Part shown: piece after piece, positions 1-9,014 of the stretch
Position numbering within the stretch: the first letter of the stretch is position 1
How the letters are laid out: each line of letters begins with the position of its first letter
From: Byssothecium circinans
Taxonomy: Eukaryota; Ascomycota; Dothideomycetes; Pleosporales; Massarinaceae
NCBI GenBank assembly: GCA_010015675.1
Contig: ML976977.1
Location: 1,698,371-1,729,824, forward strand
Length of the DNA stretch: 31,454 bases
Direction of reading: 5' to 3'
Translations under genes and position numbers: made by a program
The notes under the pieces: generated by a model
The model's input: the letters and a program-made list of their open reading frames with translations, nothing else
The model's database searches: none
What the model was told of the DNA's origin: nothing

Positions 1-112
1 TTTGTGTGAGGCTCAGTAGGTTCAAAAGCATTTGAAGATGCTCGGCAAAAACCGTGCGCCAGGTGAGCCCGTGCGTCAAGCGAGAAAAACGGGTACGCGC
101 ACGGACACGTTA
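1..112. other. Left flank of the first transposon, possibly the end of another element
   Basis: No convincing coding frame is visible. The last bases before the transposon read CACGT-TA, the mirror image of the element's own first bases (TA-ACGTG), so the junction is a 12-bp palindrome (106-117). Many pogo-type elements end in such bases next to TA, so this flank may be the end of a different element, but I cannot see its other end. Confidence 0.3.
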
Positions 113-157
113 ACGTGTTGGTTCAGCACTTGGCGGGGTTCAGCAAATGGCGCACCC
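113..157 (+). repeat. 5' terminal inverted repeat (45 bp)
   Basis: It matches the reverse complement of 2207-2251 at all 45 positions. After position 157 the two ends diverge at once (CCGCATT against TAACCAA), which sets the repeat length. Confidence 0.92.
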
Positions 158-202
158 CCGCATTTTCCACCCAATCCTTCACCCACCCACAACTCAGCCA
201 AT

Positions 203-2098
203 ATGGATCCAATTGACAAGGCAATTGAAGAAATCGAATCGCGTGGACTAGGAGAAGAATGATCGTATCAAAAAATAGCGAAAAAATATAGTGTACCAGA
301 TACTACGTTAAGGAGGATACACCAGGGCAAAAACCTGCCGATGAAAGAGCAACAACTCCAACGGCGAAAGCTCACCCCTCAACAAGAACTGGAGCTTGTA
401 AGCTATATAGAAAAGCTTACAGCCCGTCGTCTACCACCTACAAGGGAGATGCTGCAGAATTTTGCTTCATCAATTGCTCAAACCAACGGCGAACAACTAG
501 TAGGAAAAAGCTAGGTTACCTGATTTATCAACTGTTACAACGTCGAAATCACCCCCCATTGGGCCACTGGAATGGATCGAGTGCGCCACTAAGCTAATTC
601 AGGAGTCAAATACGAGCAATTCTTTCAACTTCTGCTAGAGAAAATTGAGGAGTATGATATAGAGCCTCGTCACACGTACAATATGGATGAGAAGGGCTTC
701 CTCACAGGGGTGATTGGAAGAAGCAAAAGGATCTTCAGCAAAGCCATGTAGGACCGTGGGGAAGTGAAATCAGCCCTCCAAGATGGCAATAGAGAGTGGA
801 TGACCATCCTGGCTTGCGTTTATGCTGATGGAACAGCGTTGCCACCAGGCCTACTATTTACAGCTACCAATAACGCTCTCTAATCAGCCTGGGTAGAGGA
901 TATTGAGGCTAGGAAGCATGAGGTTTTCGTCACTACTTCTCCTAATGGATGGACCAGCAACGATATAGGCCTTGCGTAGCTTAAGCAGATCTTTGATTGG
1001 TACACAAAAGTGAAAGCTCGTCAAGCCTACCAATTACTTATCCTAGATGGCCATGGGTCCCACGTAACTATGGACTTTATCAACTACTGTAACCGCAATC
1101 AAATTCTCCTTATGATCTTTCCTCCTTATTTAACGCACACGCTGCAGCCCCTTGATGTAGTACTCTTTAAGCCTCTCTCATTAGCCTACTCAAAAGCTCT
1201 TACTACCTACCTCTACGAGGCCTAGGGACTACTCTCAGTAAAGAAAGGAGACTTCTTCCCTCTCTTCTAGGAGGCCTGGACTACCTCCTTCAAAAAGGAA
1301 ACAATTCTGAAGTCCTTTGAGGCTACTAGTATATGGCCCTATAACCTTAGTGTAATCCTCTAAAGGTTCATCAAATCAACGCCAGAGCTACAGGATTCGA
1401 GAGAGAGCTCTACCTCAGTACTCAGCGGCAAGGATTGGCTTAAAATTGAGACCCTTGTGCGTAAGGCTGTGAGGGATGAGGGCAGTAAGGAGGTGCAGAA
1501 GCTGAAGCGTTCTCTCCACCATATCTCTATTCAAAACGACATACTCCACGCTGAGGTACAAGGCCTGACAAAGGCCCTACAAGTCAAGAAGAAGCATCAG
1601 AAGAAGAGCAAGCCTCTAGACCTGCAGCAACGCAAGGAGTACCATGGTGGAGCAGTTTTCTGGTCCCCAAGGAAGCTAAGGGAGGCCAGAGTACGTTCAG
1701 CTATCGAGGATCGAGAAAAAGAGGAGCAACAACTTAAGAAGGCTCGTAAGAAAGCAGAACAGGCCTCAGCTAAGCTACGTAAGCTACAAGAGAAGGAAGA
1801 AAGAGAAAGGTTGAGGGCTAAGAAGAAGGAGGAAAAGGAGAGGATCGCGGCGGGGAAGGAGGCTGAGAAACAACGCAAGATTCAGGAGAAAGAAAACTCC
1901 AAAAAGGCTACACAAACTTCCCAAAAGGGAAAGAGGAAGGCCTCAAAGCCTGCCGCAGCGCCAAAACAAAAGAAAAAACAACGTGTGGTGGTTGCTGAGG
2001 ATAGGGGGGAGAGGGGTAGTGAAATGGCGCGCGATCCAGCACCCACAACCACAACGCGCCGTGGCCGCAACATCAAACTTCCAGCGAAATTCCAATAG
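203..2098 (+). pseudogene. pogo-family DDE transposase, ten in-frame stops
   Basis: One reading frame of 632 codons runs from the ATG at 203 to a TAG at 2096-2098. It is interrupted only by stop codons, at 260, 512, 521, 590, 749, 881, 977, 1223, 1268 and 1361, with no frameshift. The N-terminus is a helix-turn-helix region (IAKKYSVPDTTLRRIHQG). The catalytic triad is still readable: Asp at 686 in NMDEKGF, Asp at 1046 in LILDGHGSH and Asp at 1154 in LQPLDVV. The last two are separated by 35 residues (DD35D). The C-terminal 210 residues are a Lys/Glu-rich probable coiled coil. Most stops look like C-to-T or G-to-A changes of Gln, Trp or Arg codons, as RIP would cause. It cannot make a full-length enzyme. 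Confidence 0.9.
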
Positions 2099-2206
2099 CG
2101 CATCTTTTTCGCAGCAATTTGTATAGTAATTGAATGAATTATTAGAATATTCTAGCTATTATGGATGGCTCAGTAACGAGGTGTTGTAAACTACGTGATT
2201 TGGTTA

Positions 2207-2251
2207 GGGTGCGCCATTTGCTGAACCCCGCCAAGTGCTGAACCAACACGT
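2207..2251 (-). repeat. 3' terminal inverted repeat (45 bp)
   Basis: Perfect inverted copy of 113-157. The terminal bases ACGT are followed by the flanking TA at 2252-2253. Confidence 0.92.
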
Positions 2252-2253
2252 TA

Positions 2254-2607
2254 AAGTCGCGCATTGAAGACCTTGAAAAGCAACTTGAGGTGATAACTAA
2301 GCGTAAAACACGCAAGCGCAAGTATATTTAGAAGGGTGGTACTATGGAGTATGGTCCTACAGTAGACCAGAACAGTTCTGAACCGTCAGGAACGGTTCAG
2401 AACCGTAAAAGGGCGAGGGTGGAGGGTAAGGGCGAGGTGCGACAATCGCGACAACCAGGTGTTCAGCGCTGTGGCAACTGCGGTAAGACTGGGCATAACG
2501 CGAGAACTTGTCAAGCTGATGAAGAGGGTTCTTCTGAGTTGGAGGCTAGTACTCAGTATATATTTTTAGATAGCGATGCGGACGATAATGATGATGCAGT
2601 TGAGTGA
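2254..2607 (+). pseudogene. C-terminal remnant of a second transposase, with zinc knuckle
   Basis: The frame opens straight after the TA at the edge of the first element (SRIEDLEKQLEVITKRK, then KGGTMEYG), passes one TAG stop at about 2329-2331, and ends at a TGA at 2605-2607. It holds a CCHC knuckle, CGNCGKTGHNARTC, and an acidic tail. A coiled segment, a KRKTRKRK basic stretch, a GGTMEYG motif and a CCHC knuckle together are typical of the C-terminal tail of fungal pogo-like transposases, from family knowledge. The catalytic domain is absent on this side and is not recognisable in the left flank. This is therefore a fragment of an older element, broken or displaced when the first element arrived. 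Confidence 0.7.
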
Positions 2608-3309
2608 GTTAGTGTTGCCAAGGAATCGTGAGCGGTTCGATGGTGTGGGCGGTTCGATGGTGGAATACGTTATATAGAATATGGAATAAAGAATAAGAAT
2701 ATAGAATAGGAATAAAGAATACGGAATATGGAATAGGGAATATAGAATAAGAAATAAGGAAGCTCTAAGGTAGAGATAGTATAGATATAGTAATAGTAAT
2801 AGCTTGTATAATATGCTTGCGCTGGCGAAACAGGGGCCTAGTAATCTATAGGTACGCGTAGGAGGTGAAAAGCTGGGAAGGGGGATATATGGAGGGGGGG
2901 GGGATTTGTGTATTGTGTATTGTGCAAGATAAGTTTTTGTTTAAGGCGAAATTTTGGGTGAGTGGTGAAGGGGTCTTACACAGCGTCTTAGGGCTAGGGC
3001 TAGGGGAAGCGGGGGGTAGGTAGGGTGTGCTAAGTCTTAATGTTGTGTCAGTAGGGTGGGGTGGGTTGGAGATGATGTAGAAGGGATAGAGTATTTGTGT
3101 ACTTGGATAGGGATTCTTAGGAGAGCTAGGGAATAATTGCGGCAGCTATACAACACACTACGCAGGCTATATTTTCGCTCTTCTTAAGAGCTCCTCATTT
3201 TCTAGGCGTACGCTAAAGCTCAAGAAGAGGAGTTTTAGGAAGGCATATATGAAAAGCCTTATGACATTTCCTATATATTGAAATCGCTGAAGAGGGACGG
3301 TACAGCCCC
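2608..3309. other. Low-complexity intergenic DNA
   Basis: No gene was seen. A 14-bp sequence, GCGGTTCGATGGTG, occurs twice close together (2632-2645 and 2649-2662). From about 2677 to 2757 the DNA is a degenerate GAATA/GAATAAA purine-rich repeat. G-rich stretches follow. A short phrase in one + frame near 3220-3310 (EGIYEKPYDISYILKSLKR) could be a scrap of an old coding sequence, but I cannot assign it. Confidence 0.5.
2677..2757. repeat. Degenerate GAATA/GAATAAA simple repeat
   Basis: About 80 bp are built almost wholly from variants of GGAATAT, GAATAAA and GAATATA. It has no open reading frame of note and looks like slippage-derived low-complexity DNA. Confidence 0.7.
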
Positions 3310-3341
3310 TTAGGCATCATCCATAAATCCCCCCTTCGCTA

Positions 3342-3648
3342 AAAGAAAACTGTACCTCTATCAATGATTCCGCCTCCGACTGCGGCACTTTCCCTACCAT
3401 CCAAAATGCTGCCGACAGCGACAAATACGCCGATGCGCAATCCATCCAGCACTTAAACGAAGACTGTACGCTGTTGAACATGATGGCATCCAGCGACTGG
3501 ACAGCAGCACAATTGATCCATCCCGCAAATATCCATACGACCGCCGCCAGCCCTTTCACAAAAATTCCAGCCTTCCAAGACTGGGTCTACAGCAGCGAAG
3601 GAGTGCGTCGGACGGAAGGTTCGAGCGGGCATAGGGCTCGATGGTAGC
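3342..3648 (+). pseudogene. Possible coding relic, cysteine-containing
   Basis: This stretch has higher GC and codon-like texture than its surroundings. One + frame is open from about 3319 to a TAG near 3646. It reads NCTSINDSASDCGTFPT, then TIQNAADSDKYADAQSIQ, with three cysteines and no obvious start codon. The pattern loosely recalls the start of receptor-L-domain or other secreted proteins of fungi, but the similarity is weak and read by eye. A stop codon lies directly upstream. It is either an exon scrap or chance; an opposite-strand 80-codon frame covers part of it and is equally unconvincing. Confidence 0.2.
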
Positions 3649-3659
3649 GCAGCCTGGGA

Positions 3660-4860
3660 ATATCTGCACGTTGACTAGGTCTCTAAGGATGCCTAAATGG
3701 GACCTTACGTATTGGGACTATGATACACAAATCATGGAAGAATCGGAAGAAGTTTTGGCAGGGTGAGAATAGATACAAGATGTTGCTTACGAGTCGGAAT
3801 GGGAGGGGTGCGGCGCTGATTTTGGCTACACATAAGAGCGCGTTTGGGGAGAGGAGGGATGCGGAGAGTGTGGGTGTTTGGTGTGTGAAACCGAGGAGGA
3901 AATTACTTTGCTTTTTACGGTGACATAGCAGGAGGGGATGGGGCATGGGTTTTGACGGGGAGGTTGGTGGGGTCGAGGGTGCTGCTTTTTCCGGTGGATG
4001 TGTGGCCGGCTCATTGTTGTCTGTCAATGATCTGGACCTTCTTCTTGTAATTTTCAAGACGTTTTATAATCCGTATTTACTTAAAAAATTGTCGCATCGC
4101 TTTGTGCATGTTAATGTCCTTGCTGAACGTTGGTAATAAATAGCTTTTAAGAGGAATTAAGATGTTTGAGTGTTTGTTGTTCGACTTCCTAAAACACCCC
4201 GAAACAATGCGTAATCGACTGTTAAGCATGTTTTCCCTGGGCTGGATGCAGGCTAGTTATTGATGGGTATTAGGAGGGTATGGGACTCTGACCCATAGTC
4301 GGAAGTAGGTTGATAGGATAAAGAGGAGCTTTGGATTGCTATATAACAAAATAAATAAAGGAACAGTTTGACACTGTCTCGTGTAAAGGGAAACTATCTG
4401 TTTTGCCATAGTGGATAATAATAATAATAATAATCACTGAGAGCTGCTTAATTAAAAACCACCGGCCAAAGCTGATCACATGACTGTAGGCGCATCCGTA
4501 CACCATATTATGTGTTAATAGTGGTGCAGCGCTTTACACAGTTCATGCCTGCTACTGTTGCAATATTTCTATTCTAGCATTGTAAAAATACAATGCACAA
4601 TGCTAAACACCGCCCATAACTGGCTGCACTCTCTTCATTAAACTCTTCTTTGTCTCCTCATTCGTGATAGAAGATTGGCACCGAGATTATGAGAGAGAGT
4701 GATGAATTGTGTACGTACCTGTGAGCCTTGTCTTTTGTGTAGAACGCTAGAATTTATCAGGGGCTGGTCCAGCCATTACCGGCCACTGTGGCCGGTGCCC
4801 CACTAAGTGCAACCATATTCGTGGATAGCGAACCGAAACTGAGGACCCGATTCCGACACC
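3660..4860. other. AT-rich intergenic DNA with a microsatellite
   Basis: No supportable gene was seen; the short ORFs on both strands have no domain or codon signature. An (ATA)n microsatellite of about 20 bp lies at 4415-4434. The stretch separates the transposon cluster from the broken phosphotransferase gene and may hold that gene's 3' untranslated region. Confidence 0.5.
4415..4434. repeat. (ATA)n microsatellite
   Basis: Nearly seven perfect ATA units. Confidence 0.9.
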
Positions 4861-6489
4861 TTACTCCCACATAGCGTCATACAAGCTATACGGATGACCC
4901 TCCTTCACACTCGCCACCCACCTCTTGATACGAAGGTGCATGAACTCGTTATCGACAAATGTGACTGCCCTCTCAAAGTCCGCCTTGAATCTATTCCCCT
5001 CGTCCTCCATGACTTTCACCCAATCTGGTTGCAATTTCTTCATCTCGTCTAGGAACACTCGCAACTGTCCAACCTCATACTCCATCGTATGCTCCCAGTA
5101 GACATCAGTCACGCCCTCATTATCTAGAGGATCAGTGTTCCAAGGTTCTTCCCAACATTCATCGGGAACGTACTCATCTTTCACAGGCTTCCCAGCGCGG
5201 ATGCGGCCATCAAGGAGGCCGGGGAACTGGCATGCGCGCCAGAGAGGCACCGTAGAGACAAACTCCCAGTCAATAATGGGGACGAGATCACCCAACTCAT
5301 TAACAAGAGTGTTGTGTTCGGTAAGATTGTCGTGGAACAGCATTGTAGGTTCGGGGGTCGATGAGTCAGTAGGAGGAGGGAAGACAGTGGGCAAGAGGTC
5401 GAGTAAGAGTTCGGCGACTGCTTTATTGTCTTGGGCTTCTTCGAGGTCGTCCTCGTCGTCCGTAATGTTGATGACGTTCTCTGACTCCATAATAACGAGT
5501 CGAAGAGATGTGTGCAGCCATTCGTGGCTGGTGCTGAATGGACCGCGGGGAACGTCGTAGTTGACGCGATCTTTCCAGAAGAATAACCTGGACACGATAC
5601 GAGAGACCGTAAAAGCAGTACTGGGAATATCTTTTGCTTCAGTCACCTTCGGTGGCCGGCACTCAGTCCGGAAATTTGCGATGGGAAGAAGAGGCTGGGA
5701 GATGGCTTCGCAGAAAGCACCCGCACGTGCAGCCATCGCTCGCAATGGAGACAAGATCGAAGCGATCAAGCGAGAGAAAGTCACCGCAATCACAGAGATC
5801 AAAGGAGTCAAGATGGGAGAGATCAAGCGAGACAGTATCAAGGCCTTCCGGCGGAAAGTTTCCCGTACGGCTACAATCAAGCTAGATAAGGTCGATGTCT
5901 CCTGGTGGGAGGCTTCCTTTACAACTACCGTAAGTCCTCGCTTGTCAGACGATACCCCTCTCGGTGGCACAGCATACAAATTGCCGATGCCCTCAAAACG
6001 CTTCCCGAAGAGCTCAGCTTGGTACCTGGCCAACTGGCGAATGGCTTCCTCCTTCTTCTCCCAAGCCATCTTCCGCCACTTCTTCCGTATTGGGACGCCA
6101 TCGCACATTTCCATCAGCATCCACTCAAAGCCTAACTAATTCCCATTATTAGAATCCCAAGCTAGGACTTTTGGAACGGGGGCGGTCGTCCGCCCTCCCA
6201 TAAATTTGATAGTTGCAACCTCGCTAGACACCATGTAGTGAGGGTCTACAGGCAGCGAGACGCGCATCATATACTTCTGCTTGGAGTATAGAGATGAAAC
6301 CGTGTATATTTTGTTGAGGCAGCTTTCAGTGAGGAACTTGACGTCGACTGATGTAGTGCTGTTATCCTTTGAGCCAGGAAGGTGTTGACGGGCGAGGCTT
6401 GCGATGACGTTTGTGTCAGGGTCTTTGGTCCAACGCGGTGCTAGATAGAGACCATCGCGGATCCATTCCAGACCGTCTTGGTTAACCAT
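4861..6489 (-). pseudogene. APH-like phosphotransferase with one nonsense codon
   Basis: This belongs to the aminoglycoside phosphotransferase/choline kinase-like fold common in fungi; the substrate is unknown. The frame starts at ATG 6489 and ends at 4861, about 542 codons, and is broken by a single in-frame TAG at 6136-6138 (codon 118). Reading resumes at once with LGFEWMLMEMCDG, so the break is a point change, probably of a Glu codon, and not an intron. The N-lobe shows YMMRVSLPVDPHYMVSSE and APVPKVLAWDS. The catalytic loop is HDNLTEHN (Asp at 5329-5331, about residue 387), and the metal-binding DWE follows at 5269-5271. Codons about 193-288 form an unusual insertion. Everything else looks intact, so the loss is recent, or the stop is a sequencing error, or the stop is read through. 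Confidence 0.8.
5641..5913 (-). repeat. Repeat-bearing hydrophobic insertion in the phosphotransferase
   Basis: Within the kinase-like gene, about 90 residues separate LYAVPPRG from FTVSRIVSRLFFW. They include two similar segments, LSRLISPILTPL and FSRLIASILSPL. At DNA level GATCAAGCGAGA occurs at 5764-5775 and 5821-5832, 57 bp (19 codons) apart. This suggests a small in-frame tandem duplication that has since diverged. Confidence 0.6.
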
Positions 6490-7055
6490 TTTCTTGGTTG
6501 CGGCGATGGTAATGTCGAGCTTTTGCGTTTCAGGCAGAAATTGACTTGCGGTTTTTAAATGTGTCCGCAGTTATGAGTGAGAAAATGTTAGAGATTGTGG
6601 AGGAGTTAGTGTTAGGGTTAGGATTAGCGATTTAAATAGATGTTGGTGAAGTTGGTGAAGTTGCGCTGTGCAAATACACACGCACGCGCTGTGCAAACAC
6701 ACGTGCATGTTCACTCTCAGGGGGTCCGTCCCACGTCTCAGGGCGATAGGCGATTGGGTGAAAACTACCGACTACGCTGATGGAGGAATCTGCGTTACTG
6801 GTACTTAAGTACTTAAGGCAGCGAACAGCCCTCAATAGAGGGGATAACATTCTCTCCCTCCTCTCAACCAACCCTCTCCCTTGAAGAACAACAGCACCAC
6901 TTCGGTTAACGTTAGCTTTCCTCACTTAAAGCGGCTTCAACAAAATCTACACGGTTTCATCTCCGCTGTCCAACAATCATCCAGAGGATAGTTTCCCTAC
7001 GGCAGCCAGCCCATATCAAACCAAACAAGCTCGCATCGAATCAACATCCAAAACT
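6490..7055. other. Intergenic region upstream of the phosphotransferase gene
   Basis: No gene was supported. A 23-bp imperfect tandem repeat (GCGCTGTGCAAA followed by an ACAC-rich part) starts at 6663 and again at 6686. A short AT palindrome around 6802-6817 contains TACTTAAGTACTTAAG. The promoter of the minus-strand phosphotransferase gene should lie here. Confidence 0.4.
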
Positions 7056-7364
7056 ATGGGTAAAAAACCCAGGAAACTCGCCATTGAATTCATCGAGGAT
7101 ATCTCTCACGACAAGCTCCTGGGTTTCTCTAGTAAAACTGGTGCCCGCATTGCTGAGGACGATAACTATCACCTTAATATGCAAACAATCACTACCAACA
7201 AGCCTAGGCAATACAATATTCAGGTGCAAGCTAGCAAAAACAGCCCCAACCGAAACGTAGCGAGGATCGCCCCTAAAATGGTTCCCACTCTCCTCGTTCC
7301 CTACGATATGAGCATGACTCCAGACGAAATTCGGGAGGACTTGATCAACGCGCTGAACATGTAG
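7056..7364 (+). CDS. Small hypothetical protein, uncertain
   Basis: A 102-residue frame opens with MGKKPRKLAIEFIEDISHDK and ends DEIREDLINALNM. It is basic at the N-terminus, with an acidic, helical-looking C-terminus. It has no signal peptide, membrane segment or cysteine pattern, and I do not recognise the family. The ATG context (AACTATGG) is acceptable, and the composition looks more protein-like than the neighbouring chance ORFs. It may be a real small gene, a fragment of a longer one, or chance. Confidence 0.35.
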   Translation: MGKKPRKLAIEFIEDISHDKLLGFSSKTGARIAEDDNYHLNMQTITTNKPRQYNIQVQASKNSPNRNVARIAPKMVPTLLVPYDMSMTPDEIREDLINALNM

Positions 7365-7789
7365 GTTGGCAACAAATCCGCCTTAATCTACGGCCTATGT
7401 TTAGCAACACTTCCTGTCGTAGATACTATGGAAAGCGGCTATACACCGACGGAATGCGGCCTTCAACCTTCGCTTTACAATTTTGTTCCCATCATGGCAT
7501 GTGGCGGGCCTGCATCCAAGTGGTATTGAACCTGCAAAGCGTGGTGGAGTTTTCAGGCATGTTCTTAGACATGCATTGTGGAATATTGGCATTGTGATAC
7601 CCAGCATTTTTGGCCATGGCAGTTACGAATAGCTCAGTTAATGTTTTGATACATAGTTGTATCTTTATAGCGGTTGTTGACTATTTTAACACGGCATTGG
7701 GTGGGCACCAGTATGGTGTTCATGTAAAGGATTAGCTTATAGCACAGATATATCCCTTGTACTATATTATCTTGAATAGACATTTCGTG
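7365..7789. other. Intergenic DNA downstream of DCD1
   Basis: No gene was seen. The overlapping short ORFs at 7397-7607 on both strands have no recognisable content. AT-rich DNA from about 7640 to 7780 probably holds the 3' end of the minus-strand DCD1 transcript. Confidence 0.4.
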
Positions 7790-9014
7790 TCATTTGAAAG
7801 GTCTTACAAAGCTGGTGTCGTCTAACACTTGTCGAACATCTTCAACGTCCGTCTCTTCTGCTCCACTCGTAGTCCATGCATGTGCTTGGGGTAATGATAG
7901 GTCCACAAGACCCTCTCGAGGAGGTGAGAATTGTCGGAGGCGTACACCACTCTCCGCAAAAATCTCGGCAGTCTTCGTATCAACCAGGTAGCCTTGGCGA
8001 TAGACCACTTCGCTTATCCCAGCTTGAGTGATCTTGACGCTACATGTGAGGCATGGGCAGGTGTTGCAGTACAATATCGCGTTTTCGCCAATTCGGTCCC
8101 GTCCGGCTTCCAGCAGTGCGTTTTCTTCGGCGTGCAAGCAAAGGCAGGCTGATAGATCGACACCGCCTTTTGTGGCGTTGTTGCATCGCGGGCCTGGGGA
8201 GGTTAATGAGCTGAGACAAGTTATGAAAATTAGTGAACTAGTGACTTACATCCGCCCTCGTTGCAATTTGTCATTCCCCTGGGCGTGCCATTGTAGCCCG
8301 TACTAATGACCCTCTTCTCTCGCACAATAACACAGCCTACCCGCCTCTTCATACAATTGCATCGGTGTGCCGCAAGGTCTGCTAGTTGCATAAAGTACTG
8401 GTCCCAACTGGGTCGCAACCGTGATTCATTGGGGAGATCTAAAGCTTTCAAAGCAGAATAGAGTGGTGGAAGGAGCGTGTTGGAGTTGAGCAGCTGGAGC
8501 GAGGCGCGCCGGAAGAGAGCTTGGAGGCCGGTTCCCGAGGCGTAGAGGTATTCATCGTCTCTTACTACAAACTCTTCAAGCGTCGGAGGGGTGAGTTGAT
8601 TCGCAGCACAGCGGTCCTTGAATCGCTGCCACCGTATGCTTACAGGTGCATCGACGCTGACTAGCAGGAAGAATGGGCGTCCGAGTAGCGTATCCAATAC
8701 TCGTTCATCCCATATATCTGTCGTCACCCAGCGCTCTCGCCACCTAAGGGTTACGAAAGCAAGCAGTGATTCGGCATCTGGAAATGAGTATCGTGCATCA
8801 ATGGGACTGGGTTCGGGCAAGGGAACGAAGGCGTTGGAGGCCGATTTCTCAACGGCTGGAGTGGTGATGGTGCGTTTGAGGTGTAGCCGCTTGAACTGGT
8901 GCTCTTCGACGAGGTAAGATGCAATGGAGGTCTTGCCCGCGCAGATGGCTGTGAATGTTAGCTATGGAAGGGTAGGCGTGGGGGGCCCTTGCCTCCGCAC
9001 AGCCCGATGAACAT
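7790..9014 (-). CDS. DCD1: Deoxycytidylate (dCMP) deaminase
   Basis: It converts dCMP to dUMP, feeding dTMP synthesis. The three exons are 9014-8993, 8948-8250 and 8193-7790, giving 374 residues. The start reads MFIGLCGAICAGKT, containing a Walker-A-like GAICAGKT (residues 7-14), so the N-terminal part is a P-loop nucleotide-kinase-like domain, as in other fungal dCMP deaminases. The C-terminal deaminase domain has GYNGTPRGMTNCNEGG, then CPRCNN, the zinc/catalytic HAE (261-263) and PCLTC (Cys 288 and 291). Intron 1 (8992-8949, 44 nt) is GC-AG; intron 2 (8249-8194, 56 nt) is GT-AG. All joins keep frame and restore family motifs. The gene is divergent from ATG7, with 438 bp between the start codons. 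Confidence 0.92.
8949..8992 (-). other. GC-AG intron of DCD1
   Basis: The 5' splice site reads G|GCAAGG, the branch site is CTAAC and the 3' end is CACAG. Removal joins GGA-G to CC-ATC and gives GLCGAICAGKT, the P-loop. No GT donor in the short interval gives this reading. Confidence 0.8.

Larger units (their letters stand above)
113..2251 (+). mobile_element. pogo/Fot-type Tc1-mariner DNA transposon with complete ends
   Basis: The 2139-bp element is bounded by perfect 45-bp terminal inverted repeats (113-157 and 2207-2251), each starting ACGTGTTGG when read inward. A TA dinucleotide sits directly outside each end (111-112 and 2252-2253), as expected from the TA target duplication of Tc1-mariner elements. 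It holds one transposase reading frame in the + direction, which is decayed. The intact ends mean it could in principle be moved by a related transposase supplied from elsewhere; that is inference. Confidence 0.9.

Noticed and set aside
203..2098. Stop-codon reassignment or readthrough as an explanation for the interrupted transposase
   Set aside because: All intact genes in the window use TAA, TAG and TGA as normal stops, and the second transposase shows the same decay, so mutation is the simpler explanation.
5561..6139. 192-codon plus-strand frame opposite the phosphotransferase
   Set aside because: It is the antisense of a gene with clear kinase-fold motifs. It has no domain of its own and its openness follows from the repeat composition.
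6632..6925. 97-codon minus-strand frame upstream of the phosphotransferase
   Set aside because: It is low-complexity at its C-terminus (SPTSPTS from a GTTGGTGAA repeat), has no recognisable motif, and lies in a promoter region.
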